Shown here one piece after another: positions 33,853-42,345 of a stretch of DNA of 64,000 nucleotides; position 1 is the stretch's first letter, and every line of letters starts with the position of its first letter. The stretch lies in contig NZ_VHQH01000001.1 in assembly GCF_006517535.1 (NCBI RefSeq), positions 186,001 to 250,000 of the forward strand. Reading direction: 5' to 3'. The translations under genes were made by a program, and so were the position numbers. The notes below the pieces were generated by a model. The model ran no database searches, was not told the DNA's origin, and was given only the letters and a program-made list of their open reading frames with translations. Source of the DNA: Schumannella sp. 10F1B-5-1 (GTDB lineage: Bacteria > Actinomycetota > Actinomycetes > Actinomycetales > Microbacteriaceae).

Positions 33853-34173
33853 ATGAGCGATGACCCGGACCCGAACGGCGACGACACGAGCGGAACCCAG
33901 GTCGTGAACCGACCCGACGACCAGCGCTTCGCCCTCACCCGCGACGGCGACGACCTCGGGTTCATCGCCTATCGGCAGAGCGGCGACGTGATCACGCTGA
34001 CGCACACCGAGATCGATCCCGAGATCCAGGAGCGCGGCCTCGGCTCGCTGCTCGTGAAGGGCACGCTGGATGCGCTGCGCACCGGGTCGAGCGATCGCGT
34101 CGTCGCGCAGTGCCCGTTCGTCGCGGCGTGGATCGAGAAGCACCCGGACTACCGCGACCTGCTCGAGCGCTGA
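33853..34173 (+). CDS. small GNAT_YjdJ-type acetyltransferase
   Basis: 106 residues. An acidic N-terminal 20 residues precede the compact domain FALTRDGDDLGFIAYRQ...ITLTHTEIDPEIQERGLGSLLVKGTLDALR...VVAQCPFVAAWIEKHPDY, typical of the short YjdJ group that lacks the usual first half of GNAT proteins. Role unknown. I start at ATG 33853, which has TACGGT ending 6 nt before it; an in-frame upstream start at 33826 is less likely. Confidence 0.85.
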   Translation: MSDDPDPNGDDTSGTQVVNRPDDQRFALTRDGDDLGFIAYRQSGDVITLTHTEIDPEIQERGLGSLLVKGTLDALRTGSSDRVVAQCPFVAAWIEKHPDYRDLLER

Positions 34174-34190
34174 CGCCGCCCGCAGTTTCG

Positions 34191-34257
34191 TGAGGGGTCG
34201 CAAAGGCCCCAGGATCGACTCGAATCGGCCGGTTCGCGGGGCCTTTGCGACCCCTCA
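34191..34257. repeat. palindromic repeat family A, copy 1
   Basis: TGAGGGGTCGCAAAGGCCCC (34191-34210) and its exact complement (34238-34257) enclose a 27-nt spacer. It lies between the convergent 3' ends at 34173 and 34299 and may act as a two-way terminator. The arms are repeated exactly at 35152-35218. Confidence 0.9.
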
Positions 34258-34298
34258 GCAGAAAGCCGAGACGAGGCCCCGGACGTGGGCGAGCGCAG

Positions 34299-34556
34299 TC
34301 AGATGGCGGCGAGCTCGTCGAGCTTCGCCTGCAGGTCCTTATCGCTCGGCTCGACCTGGTGCGAGCCGTCGGGGAAGAGCAGCACCGGGATGTTCATGCG
34401 CCCGCTGATCTCCTGCGCCCGCTCGGGGCCGCCATCCACTTTCTCGATGTCGATGTACTCGTAGTCCGCGCCGACGCGGTCGAGCAGCGCCTTCGAACGG
34501 CGGCAGTCGCTGCACCAGTCGGCGCCGAACATCTGGATCTTCGTGGTCTCGGCCAT
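34299..34556 (-). CDS. glutaredoxin/mycoredoxin-like protein
   Basis: 85 residues, a single thioredoxin-fold domain: IQMFGADWCSDCRRSKALLD with the CxxC (Cys-Ser-Asp-Cys), then the cis-Pro loop NIPVLLFPDGSH. This is typical of actinobacterial glutaredoxin-like proteins that take electrons from mycothiol or thioredoxin. Start ATG 34556, with TACCCT ending 6 nt before it. Confidence 0.85.
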   Translation of the reverse strand: MAETTKIQMFGADWCSDCRRSKALLDRVGADYEYIDIEKVDGGPERAQEISGRMNIPVLLFPDGSHQVEPSDKDLQAKLDELAAI

Positions 34557-34600
34557 GTCAGAAGGGTAGATCGGCACCCCGACCCACCGCTGGGTGCCGC

Positions 34601-35056
34601 TCAGGCGGCGTGCCGCCCGCGGTGCGCGTCGACCGGCGGCAGGTCGAGGCGGATGCGGATCGCGCCCGTGAGCAGAGGCTCCGGTCGGCTCGGCACGTGG
34701 GGGGTGCGAGCGGAGCCGACCGGAGGCGTGGGGGTCGCGGACGTCGCGGCGAGCGCCGGCGCGGCCGGAGCCCCGAGCACGGGAGCCGCGAGCACCGGAG
34801 TGCCGAGAGCGAAGCCGCCCGGCAGGCGGGCGGGGTCGCCGGGCAGCGGGGCCGGCGCGCTGAGGCGGGTCTGCGCATCCAGCTCGATCGCGGCCTCGTG
34901 GCGGGTCGGGCTGAACACCTCGTCGGCGGCGCCGAGGGCGCCCATCGAGCCGCCGGGGCGCTCGACGCCGCGCAGCTCGATCCAGCCGCGACGCTGCGCG
35001 AGCACGAGGACGGGGATCGCCACGATGACGATACCGAGGAAGATCACCCAGTCCAT
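34601..35056 (-). CDS. single-pass membrane hypothetical protein
   Basis: 151 residues. One N-terminal transmembrane helix (MDWVIFLGIVIVAIPVLVLAQ), then about 130 soluble residues rich in Ala, Pro and Arg with no motif I know. TACCGT ends 7 nt before the ATG. It precedes the glutaredoxin gene on the same strand but with a separate promoter. Function unknown. Confidence 0.6.
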   Translation of the reverse strand: MDWVIFLGIVIVAIPVLVLAQRRGWIELRGVERPGGSMGALGAADEVFSPTRHEAAIELDAQTRLSAPAPLPGDPARLPGGFALGTPVLAAPVLGAPAAPALAATSATPTPPVGSARTPHVPSRPEPLLTGAIRIRLDLPPVDAHRGRHAA

Positions 35057-35151
35057 GCCCTGAACGGTAGGCGGGCACGTCTACCACGGGCATCCTCCTT
35101 CCGGAGGATCCCGGTCAGTGCTCGCCCTGAACCTGCGCCCGACTCGATCTC

Positions 35152-35218
35152 TGAGGGGTCGCAAAGGCCCCGAGATGCGCCCGGATCGGCCCGATCCGGG
35201 GGCCTTTGCGACCCCTCA
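35152..35218. repeat. palindromic repeat family A, copy 2
   Basis: Arms TGAGGGGTCGCAAAGGCCCC (35152-35171) and its complement (35199-35218) around a 27-nt spacer, the same arms and the same spacer length as the copy at 34191-34257; spacers differ in sequence but both are largely self-complementary. It lies downstream of the lipoate-ligase gene. Confidence 0.9.
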
Positions 35219-35283
35219 GCGAAGTACGACGGGATGCGGCGGCGCGGCGAGCGCGGGCCGGCAGAGGGGGCGGGAAGCCCGGC

Positions 35284-36333
35284 TCAGGGAACCCGGTTCA
35301 GCCAGTCGTCGGTCGCGAACTTCGTCGAGACGAGCTCGGCGGCGGCCGCGTACTCCTCGGGAGTGATCTCGCCCTCGGTCATCCCGTGCTGCTGGCGGAA
35401 GGTGTCGATCATGCGCTGGATGACGTCCTCCCGCGGCAGGCCGGTCTGGCTGCGCAGCGGGTCGACGCGCTTCGCCGCGCTCGCGATGCCCTTGTCGCTG
35501 AGCTTCTCGCGGCCGATGCGCAGCACGCGCGCCATCTTCTCGCCGTCCATGTCGTAGCTCATGGTCACGTGGTGCAGCACGCCGCCGGCGCCGAGGCGCT
35601 TCTGCGCGGCGCCGCCGATCTTGCCCGAGGGCGAGGTGATGTCGTTGAGCGGCTGGTAGCTCGCATCCACCCCCAGGCTCTGCAGGGCCTGGATGACCCA
35701 CTCGTCGAGGAAGGCATAGCTGTCGGCGAAGGTCATGCCCTGCACGAGATCGGTGGGCGCGTAGATCGAGTAGGTGATCGCGTTGCCCGGCTCGACGAAC
35801 ATCGCGCCGCCGCCCGAGATGCGGCGTACGACGTGGAAGCCCTCGGCCGCGGCCTGTTCGGGATCGACCTCGTTGCGCACCGACTGGAAGCTGCCGATGA
35901 TGACCGCGTTCTCGGCCCACTCCCAGAAGCGCAGCGTCGGCTTGCGGCGCCCGGCGGCGACCTCCTCGGTCAGCACCTGGTCGAGCGCGAGGTGGGTGTT
36001 CGCATCCAGGGGGCCGGGGTAGACGAGCTCCCACTCGTAGTCGTCCCAACCGGTCGCGGTCTGCAGCGCTCGGCGGATGGCCGTGGCCACCGACTCGGGC
36101 TGGAATCCGAGCAGCACGGCACCCTCGGGCAGCGCCCCGCGCACGGCGGCGGCGAGCGTCTTCTGGTCGCTCGTCGCGGGAAGGCCGTTGATCGCGGCGT
36201 CGATCGCGTGGATGGCGTCGTCGGGTTCGAGGAAGAAGTCGCCCGCGAGGCGGAAGTCGGCGATCCTGTCGTCGACCACCTCGAGGTCGACCACCACGAG
36301 CTTGCCGCCAGGGACCTTGAACTCACCGTGCAC
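35284..36333 (-). CDS. lipoate--protein ligase with N-terminal accessory domain
   Basis: 349 residues. The ligase domain (about 95-330) has YPGPLDANTHLALDQVL, the lipoyl-AMP loop RRISGGGAMFVEPGN and SPSGKIGGAAQKRLG with the catalytic Lys. The first 90 residues (GEFKVPGGKLVVVDLEVVDDRI...GDFFLEPDDAI) resemble the small domain that ends E. coli LplA or stands alone as LplB, here placed in front. Activates and attaches lipoate to dehydrogenase E2 and GcvH proteins. GTG start; TAGGCT ends 6 nt before it. Confidence 0.85.
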   Translation of the reverse strand: MHGEFKVPGGKLVVVDLEVVDDRIADFRLAGDFFLEPDDAIHAIDAAINGLPATSDQKTLAAAVRGALPEGAVLLGFQPESVATAIRRALQTATGWDDYEWELVYPGPLDANTHLALDQVLTEEVAAGRRKPTLRFWEWAENAVIIGSFQSVRNEVDPEQAAAEGFHVVRRISGGGAMFVEPGNAITYSIYAPTDLVQGMTFADSYAFLDEWVIQALQSLGVDASYQPLNDITSPSGKIGGAAQKRLGAGGVLHHVTMSYDMDGEKMARVLRIGREKLSDKGIASAAKRVDPLRSQTGLPREDVIQRMIDTFRQQHGMTEGEITPEEYAAAAELVSTKFATDDWLNRVP

Positions 36334-36413
36334 GGGGTCAGCCTATTTCGCGGGGGCGGGATGCGCCGGGGTGCGTCGAGTGGGATGCGTCGAGCAGCGC
36401 GTCGGGACGAGCG

Positions 36414-37298
36414 TCAGCGCCGGCGCACCGGCGGCCGGTAGCGCAGGCGGTCGTTCATCCACTTCGCCAGGTCGGCGACGACCTCGTCGCGGTTCGTCTC
36501 GTTGAAGACCTCGTGGCGGGCGCCGTCGTAGATCTTCACCGTCACATCCGAGAGCCCGCCGCGCTCGCGGTAGGCGGTGGCGAGCTTCTCGACGCTGGCG
36601 GGGCCGCCGAGCGTGTCGTCGGAGCCGATGAGGATGAGCAGCGGCACGTCTTTCGGCAGCTTCGTCGTCGGCGTTCCGAGCAGGCGGAGTGTGTCGCGCA
36701 GGCCGAAGAGCTTGAGCACCTTCGCGGAGGTCGTGAGCGGGTCGGCGTCGAAGGCGGCGTGCACGGCGGGGTCGCGGCTGAGCCAGCCGTTCGGGCCCTC
36801 GGCGGCGAAGCGCTTCGCGAGGTCGCCGCCGTTCATGTCGCGCAGCGTGCGGAACGCGGTGCCGCTCAGCACGACGGCGTCGTAGTCGCCGGCTGTGTCG
36901 GCGATGATCATCTGCGCCATCAGCGAGCCCCAGCTGTGACCGAGCAGCACGAGCGGAACGCCCGGATTCGACTCGCGGATGATGCCGGTGAACTGGCGCA
37001 GCGCATCCACCGTCGCCCTGAGCCCGCCGACGCCGAGGCGCCCGATGCGGCGGTGGTCGCCGCCGTGCTGGCCGAGGCCGGTGCGGCCGTGGCCGCGGTG
37101 GTCGTCGGCGTAGACGGTGAAGCCGGCGTTCACGAGGTCCTGTGCGGTCTGCTCGTAGCGCAGGCCGTGCTCGCCGACGCCGTGCGCGAGCTGCACGATG
37201 GCGGTCGGCGCGGGCGCCTTCCAGATCGAGAAGTGGATGGTCACCCCGCGCTCGTCGACATAGCTGTCGTCGATCCGCTCGACCGTGAATCGCGGCAT
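36414..37298 (-). CDS. alpha/beta hydrolase (monoacylglycerol lipase-like)
   Basis: 294 residues. QLAHGVGEHGLRY forms the oxyanion loop, LLGHSWGSLMAQ carries nucleophile Ser, and SDDTLGG and ARHEVFNE supply Asp and His. The HGxGEH motif and cap arrangement are those of serine hydrolases acting on monoacylglycerols or lysophospholipids. A ribosome site AGGAGG lies upstream of the ATG. Divergent from the marR-MFS unit. Confidence 0.85.
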   Translation of the reverse strand: MPRFTVERIDDSYVDERGVTIHFSIWKAPAPTAIVQLAHGVGEHGLRYEQTAQDLVNAGFTVYADDHRGHGRTGLGQHGGDHRRIGRLGVGGLRATVDALRQFTGIIRESNPGVPLVLLGHSWGSLMAQMIIADTAGDYDAVVLSGTAFRTLRDMNGGDLAKRFAAEGPNGWLSRDPAVHAAFDADPLTTSAKVLKLFGLRDTLRLLGTPTTKLPKDVPLLILIGSDDTLGGPASVEKLATAYRERGGLSDVTVKIYDGARHEVFNETNRDEVVADLAKWMNDRLRYRPPVRRR

Positions 37299-37395
37299 AG
37301 GCGCCTCCTGTTGCGCTCATCCTAGGAGCGGGGCGCCCGGATCGGGCGGGCAGATCGGCCGGATCGTTCCGCCGGATCCGCGCTCCAGCCGATAT

Positions 37396-37420
37396 TTAGC
37401 CAGGCTAATGAGCTAGGCTA
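37396..37420. promoter_or_regulatory. MarR operator over a short-leader promoter
   Basis: TTAGCC-A-GGCTAA (37396-37408) is a perfect palindrome; a second half site TAGGCTAA follows at 37414-37421 and includes the likely -10 TAGGCT (37414-37419), 8 nt before the marR ATG. The AT-rich, symmetric site over the core promoter fits autorepression by the MarR protein. Confidence 0.7.
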
Positions 37421-37427
37421 ACGATCG

Positions 37428-37844
37428 ATGACCGAGACCGACCCCGACGAGCTGCGGATGCTCATCCAGCGCTTGGCGCGCCGCATCCGCGTGCACCGGG
37501 CCGCCGAGGGCGTGAGCGACGCCCAGCTGGGCGTGCTGTTCCACCTCGAGAAGCACGGCGACCGCACCCCCGGTCAGCTCGCCGAGCACGAGGGCGTGAC
37601 GCCGCCGTCGATCAACCGCACGGTCAACAGCCTCGAAGAGGCCGGATGGATCACCCGCAACCCCGATCCCGACGACGCGCGCAAGGTGCGCATCCGCCTC
37701 ACCGAGGCCGGCGTCGCCATCATCACCGAGACCCGCCGACTGCGCTCCGCCTGGTTCACGCAGCGGCTGGCCCTGCTCGATCCTCAGGAACGACGGCTCC
37801 TGGAGGAGGTGACCCCCCTCCTGCGCCGCCTCAGCGATTCATGA
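37428..37844 (+). CDS. MarR-family regulator
   Basis: 138 residues. The winged HTH is clear: LGVLFHLEKHGDRTPGQLAEHEGVTPPSINRTVNSLEEAGWITRNPDPDDARKVRI with the wing DPDDAR typical of MarR. No ribosome site; the likely -10 is 8 nt upstream, so the RNA leader is very short. It overlaps the MFS gene by 4 nt (ATGA), so it probably controls that exporter in response to a drug or phenolic ligand. Confidence 0.9.
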   Translation: MTETDPDELRMLIQRLARRIRVHRAAEGVSDAQLGVLFHLEKHGDRTPGQLAEHEGVTPPSINRTVNSLEEAGWITRNPDPDDARKVRIRLTEAGVAIITETRRLRSAWFTQRLALLDPQERRLLEEVTPLLRRLSDS

Positions 37845-39175
37845 GCGCGATGTTCCGCTCGCTCGGCGTCGCGAACTACCGACTGTGGTTCGCGGGCGCC
37901 ATGGTGTCGAACGTCGGAACCTGGATGCAGCGCACGGCCCAGGACTGGATCGTGCTCACCGAGCTCACGAAGCACGACGCGGCCGCGGTCGGGGTCACGA
38001 TGGCGCTGCAGTTCGGCCCGCAGCTGCTGCTCGTGCCGGTCTCGGGGCTGATCGCCGACCGCGTCGACCGGCGCCGCCTGCTGTTCGTGACGCAGGCGCT
38101 CATGGGGCTCCTCGCTCTGGGGCTCGGGCTCATCACCGTGCTCGGGGTCGCCCAGCTGTGGATGGTCTACGCCTTCGCGCTCGGCCTCGGCGTCGTCGCG
38201 GCGATCGACGCGCCCGCCCGCCAGACCTTCGTCAGCGAGCTGGTCGGCGAGGAGCACCTGCCCAACGCGGTCGCCCTCAACTCGGCCTCCTTCAACGGCG
38301 CCCGCCTGATCGGCCCGGCCGTCGCCGGCGTGCTCATCGCGCTGGTCGGCTCGGGATGGGTGTTCCTGATCAACGCGGGCACCTTCGCGGCGACGCTGCT
38401 CGCGATCGCGCTGCTGCGGCGCGACCAGCTGCGTCCGGCCAAGCGGGCGGCCGCGCGACGCGGGCAGATCCGCGACGGCTTCCGCTATGTGAAGGGGCGA
38501 CCCGACATCCTGGTGGTGTTCGCGATGATCTTCCTCGTCGGCACCTTCGGCCTGAACTTCCCGATCTTCACCTCGACCATGGCGAGCGTCGAGTTCCACG
38601 CCGGCGCCGACGCCTTCGGGCTGCTGTCGTCGATCCTCGCGGTCGGCTCGGTCACCGGCGCCCTGCTGTCGGCCCGCCGCGATCGGCCCCGCCTGCGCTA
38701 CGCCGTGATCGCCTCGGCCGGCTTCGGCGTCACCTGCGCGGTCGCCGCGCTCATGCCGACCTACTGGAGCTTCGCCGCCGTGCTCGTCACGGTCGGACTC
38801 AGCTCGATCACCCTCATGACGAGCGCCAACGCCTATGTGCAGACGACGACCTCGCCGATCATGCGCGGCCGCGTCATGGCGCTCTACATGGCGATCTTCG
38901 CGGGAGGCACCCCGATCGGCGCCCCGATCGTCGGCGCCGTCGCCAACGCGTGGGGGCCGCGCTGGGCGCTCGGCATCGCGGCGGCCTCGGGCATCGCCGC
39001 GGTCGTCGTCGCCCTGGTGTGGATGCGCCGGGCCAAGGATCTGCGGGTCGCCTGGGATCGCGGCGCGCGCTTCCACGTCGCCGTGCGCTGGCGCGGCGAC
39101 GGGCGCGGGCGCGACGTCGAGGAGGCCACGACCGAGATCGCCGTGGTCGAGGCGGAGTCGCAGCGCACGTCGTGA
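37841..39175 (+). CDS. MFS exporter (EntS/MFS_3-type)
   Basis: 444 residues from ATG 37841, overlapping marR. SNVGTWMQRTAQDWIVL in helix 1, ADRVDRRRLLF as loop 2-3 motif and DAPARQTFVSELVG in helix 4-5 are hallmarks of the exporter group that includes EntS and macrolide/tetracycline efflux pumps. About twelve helices. The C-terminal 45 residues are charged and cytoplasmic. Likely a drug or siderophore exporter regulated by MarR. Confidence 0.88.
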   Translation: MSAMFRSLGVANYRLWFAGAMVSNVGTWMQRTAQDWIVLTELTKHDAAAVGVTMALQFGPQLLLVPVSGLIADRVDRRRLLFVTQALMGLLALGLGLITVLGVAQLWMVYAFALGLGVVAAIDAPARQTFVSELVGEEHLPNAVALNSASFNGARLIGPAVAGVLIALVGSGWVFLINAGTFAATLLAIALLRRDQLRPAKRAAARRGQIRDGFRYVKGRPDILVVFAMIFLVGTFGLNFPIFTSTMASVEFHAGADAFGLLSSILAVGSVTGALLSARRDRPRLRYAVIASAGFGVTCAVAALMPTYWSFAAVLVTVGLSSITLMTSANAYVQTTTSPIMRGRVMALYMAIFAGGTPIGAPIVGAVANAWGPRWALGIAAASGIAAVVVALVWMRRAKDLRVAWDRGARFHVAVRWRGDGRGRDVEEATTEIAVVEAESQRTS

Positions 39176-39349
39176 GCGGCGCGGGAGCGCGGCGCAGGCT
39201 GCCGCTCAGCACCCCGGCACTCGATGCTCGCTGTGCGGTCGCTGTCATGTGACGCAATGCGCGCGGCCGGGCCAGCGCGACGCGACCCGGCTTCGCCAGA
39301 GTGGATGCGCGGCCCCGCGCCGCCTCTCGCTGGGAAAGGAACCGCATCC

Positions 39350-40303
39350 ATGACCCGTCTCGGCAGCAGCGACCTCGACATCGCTCCCCTCTCGCTCGGC
39401 GGCAACGTCTTCGGCTGGACCGCCGACGAGGCCACCTCGCACGCCGTGCTCGACGCCTTCGTCGCCGGAGGCGGCGACTTCATCGACACGGCCGACAGCT
39501 ACTCAGCGTGGGTGCCGGGAAACAGCGGCGGCGACTCGGAGCGCATCATCGGCTCGTGGCTGGCGAAGACCGGAAAGCGCGACGAGGTGGTGCTGGCGAC
39601 CAAGGTGTCGCAGCATCCCGAGTTCCGCGGTCTGGCCGCCGACAACGTCGCGGCCGCGGCCCGCGCCTCGCTCGAGCGTCTCGGCACCGACCGCATCGAC
39701 CTCTACTGGGCGCACTACGACGACGCGGCGACGCCGCTCGAGGAGACCGTGCGCGCCTTCGACCAGCTCGTGCGCGAGGGCCTCGTGCGCTACACGGCCG
39801 TGTCGAACTACAGCGCCGAGCGCGTGCAGGAGTGGGTGCGCATCGCCCGCGAGAACGGCCTCGCCGAGCCGGTGGCGCTGCAGCCGCACTACAACCTCGT
39901 GACCCGCGAGCCCTACGAGTCGCAGCTGGCGCCGGTCGCGCGCGAGCTCGGACTCGGCGTCGTGCCCTACTTCTCGCTCGCCGCCGGGTTCCTGACGGGC
40001 AAGTACCGCACGCAGGCCGACCTCGCGGGCAAGGACCGCGGGCAGATGGTCGGCGGGTACTTCTCGGAGGCCGGCCTCGCGGTCGTCGACGAGGTCGTCG
40101 CGATCGCCGAGGCGCACGAGGTCGCCCCCGCGACGGTCGCACTGTCGTGGCTGCGCGCGAAGCCCGAGGTCGCGGCGCCGATCGCCTCCGCGCGCACGGT
40201 CGCGCAGCTGCCCGCCCTGCTCGCGTCGATCACGCTCGACCTGAGCGCCGACGAGGTCGCGCGGCTCGACGCCGTGTCGGCGCAGGTGCCCGCCGCGGCC
40301 TGA
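39350..40303 (+). CDS. aldo/keto reductase
   Basis: 317 residues from ATG 39350, preceded by GGAAAGGAACC. The (beta/alpha)8 fold with catalytic tetrad is visible: DTADSYSAW (Asp, Tyr), VLATKVS (Lys), DLYWAHYDD (His). NADPH site near the end (APIASARTVAQL). Related to the yeast-type/Mocs AKRs that reduce small aldehydes; the substrate is unknown. Stands alone. Confidence 0.9.
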   Translation: MTRLGSSDLDIAPLSLGGNVFGWTADEATSHAVLDAFVAGGGDFIDTADSYSAWVPGNSGGDSERIIGSWLAKTGKRDEVVLATKVSQHPEFRGLAADNVAAAARASLERLGTDRIDLYWAHYDDAATPLEETVRAFDQLVREGLVRYTAVSNYSAERVQEWVRIARENGLAEPVALQPHYNLVTREPYESQLAPVARELGLGVVPYFSLAAGFLTGKYRTQADLAGKDRGQMVGGYFSEAGLAVVDEVVAIAEAHEVAPATVALSWLRAKPEVAAPIASARTVAQLPALLASITLDLSADEVARLDAVSAQVPAAA

Positions 40304-40328
40304 GCCGCGCATCCCGCACCGGATCGGT

Positions 40329-40383
40329 GATCGGTCGCTGACTGTCGCCTCGAGCCTTCGATAGCGACAGTTGGCGACCGATC
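40329..40383. repeat. 20-bp imperfect palindrome between convergent genes
   Basis: GATCGGTCGCTGACTGTCGC (40329-40348) pairs with 40364-40383 except for two central bases; the spacer is 15 nt. It lies in the 267-bp gap between the 3' ends at 40303 and 40571, where I see no gene, and could be a two-way terminator or a mobile palindromic element. Confidence 0.75.
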
Positions 40384-40570
40384 GATCTCGTGCGGGAGCC
40401 GATGCCTCGCCGAGAGCGAGGGATCCCCGACCTCATCGCAGCGCGAGCAGTCCCGCCGCGGTCGGGCCGAAGCCGACCAGCAGTCCGCCCTGGCGTGCGG
40501 TGACCCATCGTCGGCGGCGAGACCGCCGCCTCATGCGCGAACCCCGGCCGCGAGCGTCCTCACGCCCCGC

Positions 40571-41416
40571 TCACGCCTCGCGGGTGATCTCGACCGTGAC
40601 GAACATGGCGCTCGACGACGGCCCGGCGAAGACGCCGCGCAGCGGCGGCACGTCGTTGTAGTCGCGGCCGAAGCCGACGATCACATGCCGGTCGCCGATG
40701 TCGATCAGGTTGGTCGGGTCGAAGCCGCGCCAGCCGCCGCAGTACCACTCGACCCACGCGTGCGACTCGCCCGTGACGGTCTCGCCCACCTGCGCATCCA
40801 CGACCGGGTGCAGGTAGCCGCTGACGTAGCGGGCCGGGATGCCGACCGAGCGCAGCGCGCCGAGCACGAGGTGCGTGATGTCCTGGCAGACGCCCTTCTG
40901 GTGCTCCCAGGCCTCCTCGGCTGTGGTCGTCACCCCGGTCACGCCGGGCACGTACTCGATGCGCTCACCGATCGTGCGGGCGATCGACATGGCCGCCTCG
41001 CAGGGTGACGACGCCGCATCCGCGAGCGAGCGCGCGAGCTCGACGACCTCGGCCGGCGGGCGGGTGCGGCCGGTCTGGCCGAGCTGCTCGACGTACTCCG
41101 AGCGGGTCTCGACCGCGGCGGCCAGGCCTTCCCAGTCGAGGTCGTGATGCGGATGCTCGCGCGGACGCACCTCGACCAGGCTCGTCGCCGTGAGGGTCAG
41201 CTCACGATGCGCGGTCAGCACCTCGAAGGAGGTGACGCGCGAACCCCAGTAGTCGGTGTAGGCGTGGGTCGACGAGACCGGGGCGATGTCGAGGTGCGAA
41301 TAGAGCACCAGCTGGTCGCCCGCACCCGAGGGCAGCATCCGCGCCTCGTTGTAGGAGGCGGTCGCCTCGCCCTCGTAGCGGAAGCCGGTCTGGTGCCGGA
41401 TGCGCAGGCGCTTCAC
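40571..41416 (-). CDS. transglutaminase-like cysteine protease family protein
   Basis: 281 residues from GTG 41416. N-terminal beta domain (LRIRHQTGFRYEGEATASYNEARMLP), then the transglutaminase core: QKGVCQDITHLVLGALRSVGIPARYVSGY (Cys), ESHAWVEWYCGGWRGFDPTN (His, Asp). Third gene of a conserved trio with an ATP-grasp and an alpha-E protein; the set is predicted to synthesise and process a peptide tag or peptide-like compound. Its start overlaps the alpha-E stop (GTGA). Confidence 0.9.
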   Translation of the reverse strand: MKRLRIRHQTGFRYEGEATASYNEARMLPSGAGDQLVLYSHLDIAPVSSTHAYTDYWGSRVTSFEVLTAHRELTLTATSLVEVRPREHPHHDLDWEGLAAAVETRSEYVEQLGQTGRTRPPAEVVELARSLADAASSPCEAAMSIARTIGERIEYVPGVTGVTTTAEEAWEHQKGVCQDITHLVLGALRSVGIPARYVSGYLHPVVDAQVGETVTGESHAWVEWYCGGWRGFDPTNLIDIGDRHVIVGFGRDYNDVPPLRGVFAGPSSSAMFVTVEITREA

Positions 41417-42345
41417 GTGTTCTCTCCCACCCACACCGGTGCGGCGTTCGTCGGGAAGTAGCGCTGCCGCACCGCCTCGCTCGCCGCGCTCGTCGCCGAC
41501 TGCACGTCATCCATGCGGGCCGGCAGGTCGTCGATGATGTCGCTGATCGGCCGGTACTCGAGCTCGCTGCGGATCTGACCGAGCAGGCGCTGCGCCGAGT
41601 CGGGCACGCCGACACGGGCGGTGCCGGGCTCGAGCTCGCGCAGGCACTGCTCGGCACGGCTGACCGAGAACAGGATGCTGCGCGGGAACAGCCGGTCGAG
41701 CAGCAGGAACTCGGCCGCGTTGCGCGCGCTGGGCACGCCGCGGTAGGTGCGCAGGTAGGCCTCGTAGGCGCCGACCGAGCGCAGGATGGTCGTCCACGAC
41801 GGTCCGGACGCCTCGGTGAGGCTGCGGGTCGCGAGCAGTCGCGCGGTCATGTCGGCACGCTCGATCGAGCGGCCGAGGGTGAAGAAGCTCCAGGCCTCGT
41901 CGCGGCTCGTGCCGGTCTCGACGATGCCGACCGCCAGGGCGCTGCGCTCGCGCACCCAGCCGAAGAACTCGTGCACCTTGTCGCCGGGGATGCGGCGCGG
42001 CATCCGCGCGCGGGTGGTGTTGAGCACCTCCCACAGCTCGGTCGAGACGACCTCGCGGGCGCGGCGGGCGTTCTCGCGGGCCGACTGCAGCGAGTAGGCG
42101 ATCGCCGCCGGCTGGTTGCGGTCGACCGCGAGGATCGACAGCACGTCGCCGCGCGTCACCGGCACGGTCGGGTCGACCGCCACGCCCATCACGCTGAGCA
42201 GCGAGCGGCAGGCGGTGTCCTCCTCGATCCAGGGGTCTTCGAGCAGCAGCTGCAGGTGCACATCCAGGATGCGCGCCGTGCCGTCGGCGCGTTCGATGTA
42301 GCGCCCGATCCAGAACAGGCTCTCGGCGATGCGGGAGAGCATCAT
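41413..42345 (-). CDS. alpha-E domain protein
   Basis: 310 residues, all helical. SRIAESLFWIGRYIERADGTARILD at the start, repeated as FTLGRSIERADMTARLLATR in the middle, with the E-R-A-D motif in each half; these duplicated motifs define the alpha-E family. Start ATG 42345 (a second ATG follows) overlaps the ATP-grasp stop by 4 nt. Function unknown but strictly tied to its neighbours. Confidence 0.9.
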   Translation of the reverse strand: MMLSRIAESLFWIGRYIERADGTARILDVHLQLLLEDPWIEEDTACRSLLSVMGVAVDPTVPVTRGDVLSILAVDRNQPAAIAYSLQSARENARRAREVVSTELWEVLNTTRARMPRRIPGDKVHEFFGWVRERSALAVGIVETGTSRDEAWSFFTLGRSIERADMTARLLATRSLTEASGPSWTTILRSVGAYEAYLRTYRGVPSARNAAEFLLLDRLFPRSILFSVSRAEQCLRELEPGTARVGVPDSAQRLLGQIRSELEYRPISDIIDDLPARMDDVQSATSAASEAVRQRYFPTNAAPVWVGENT

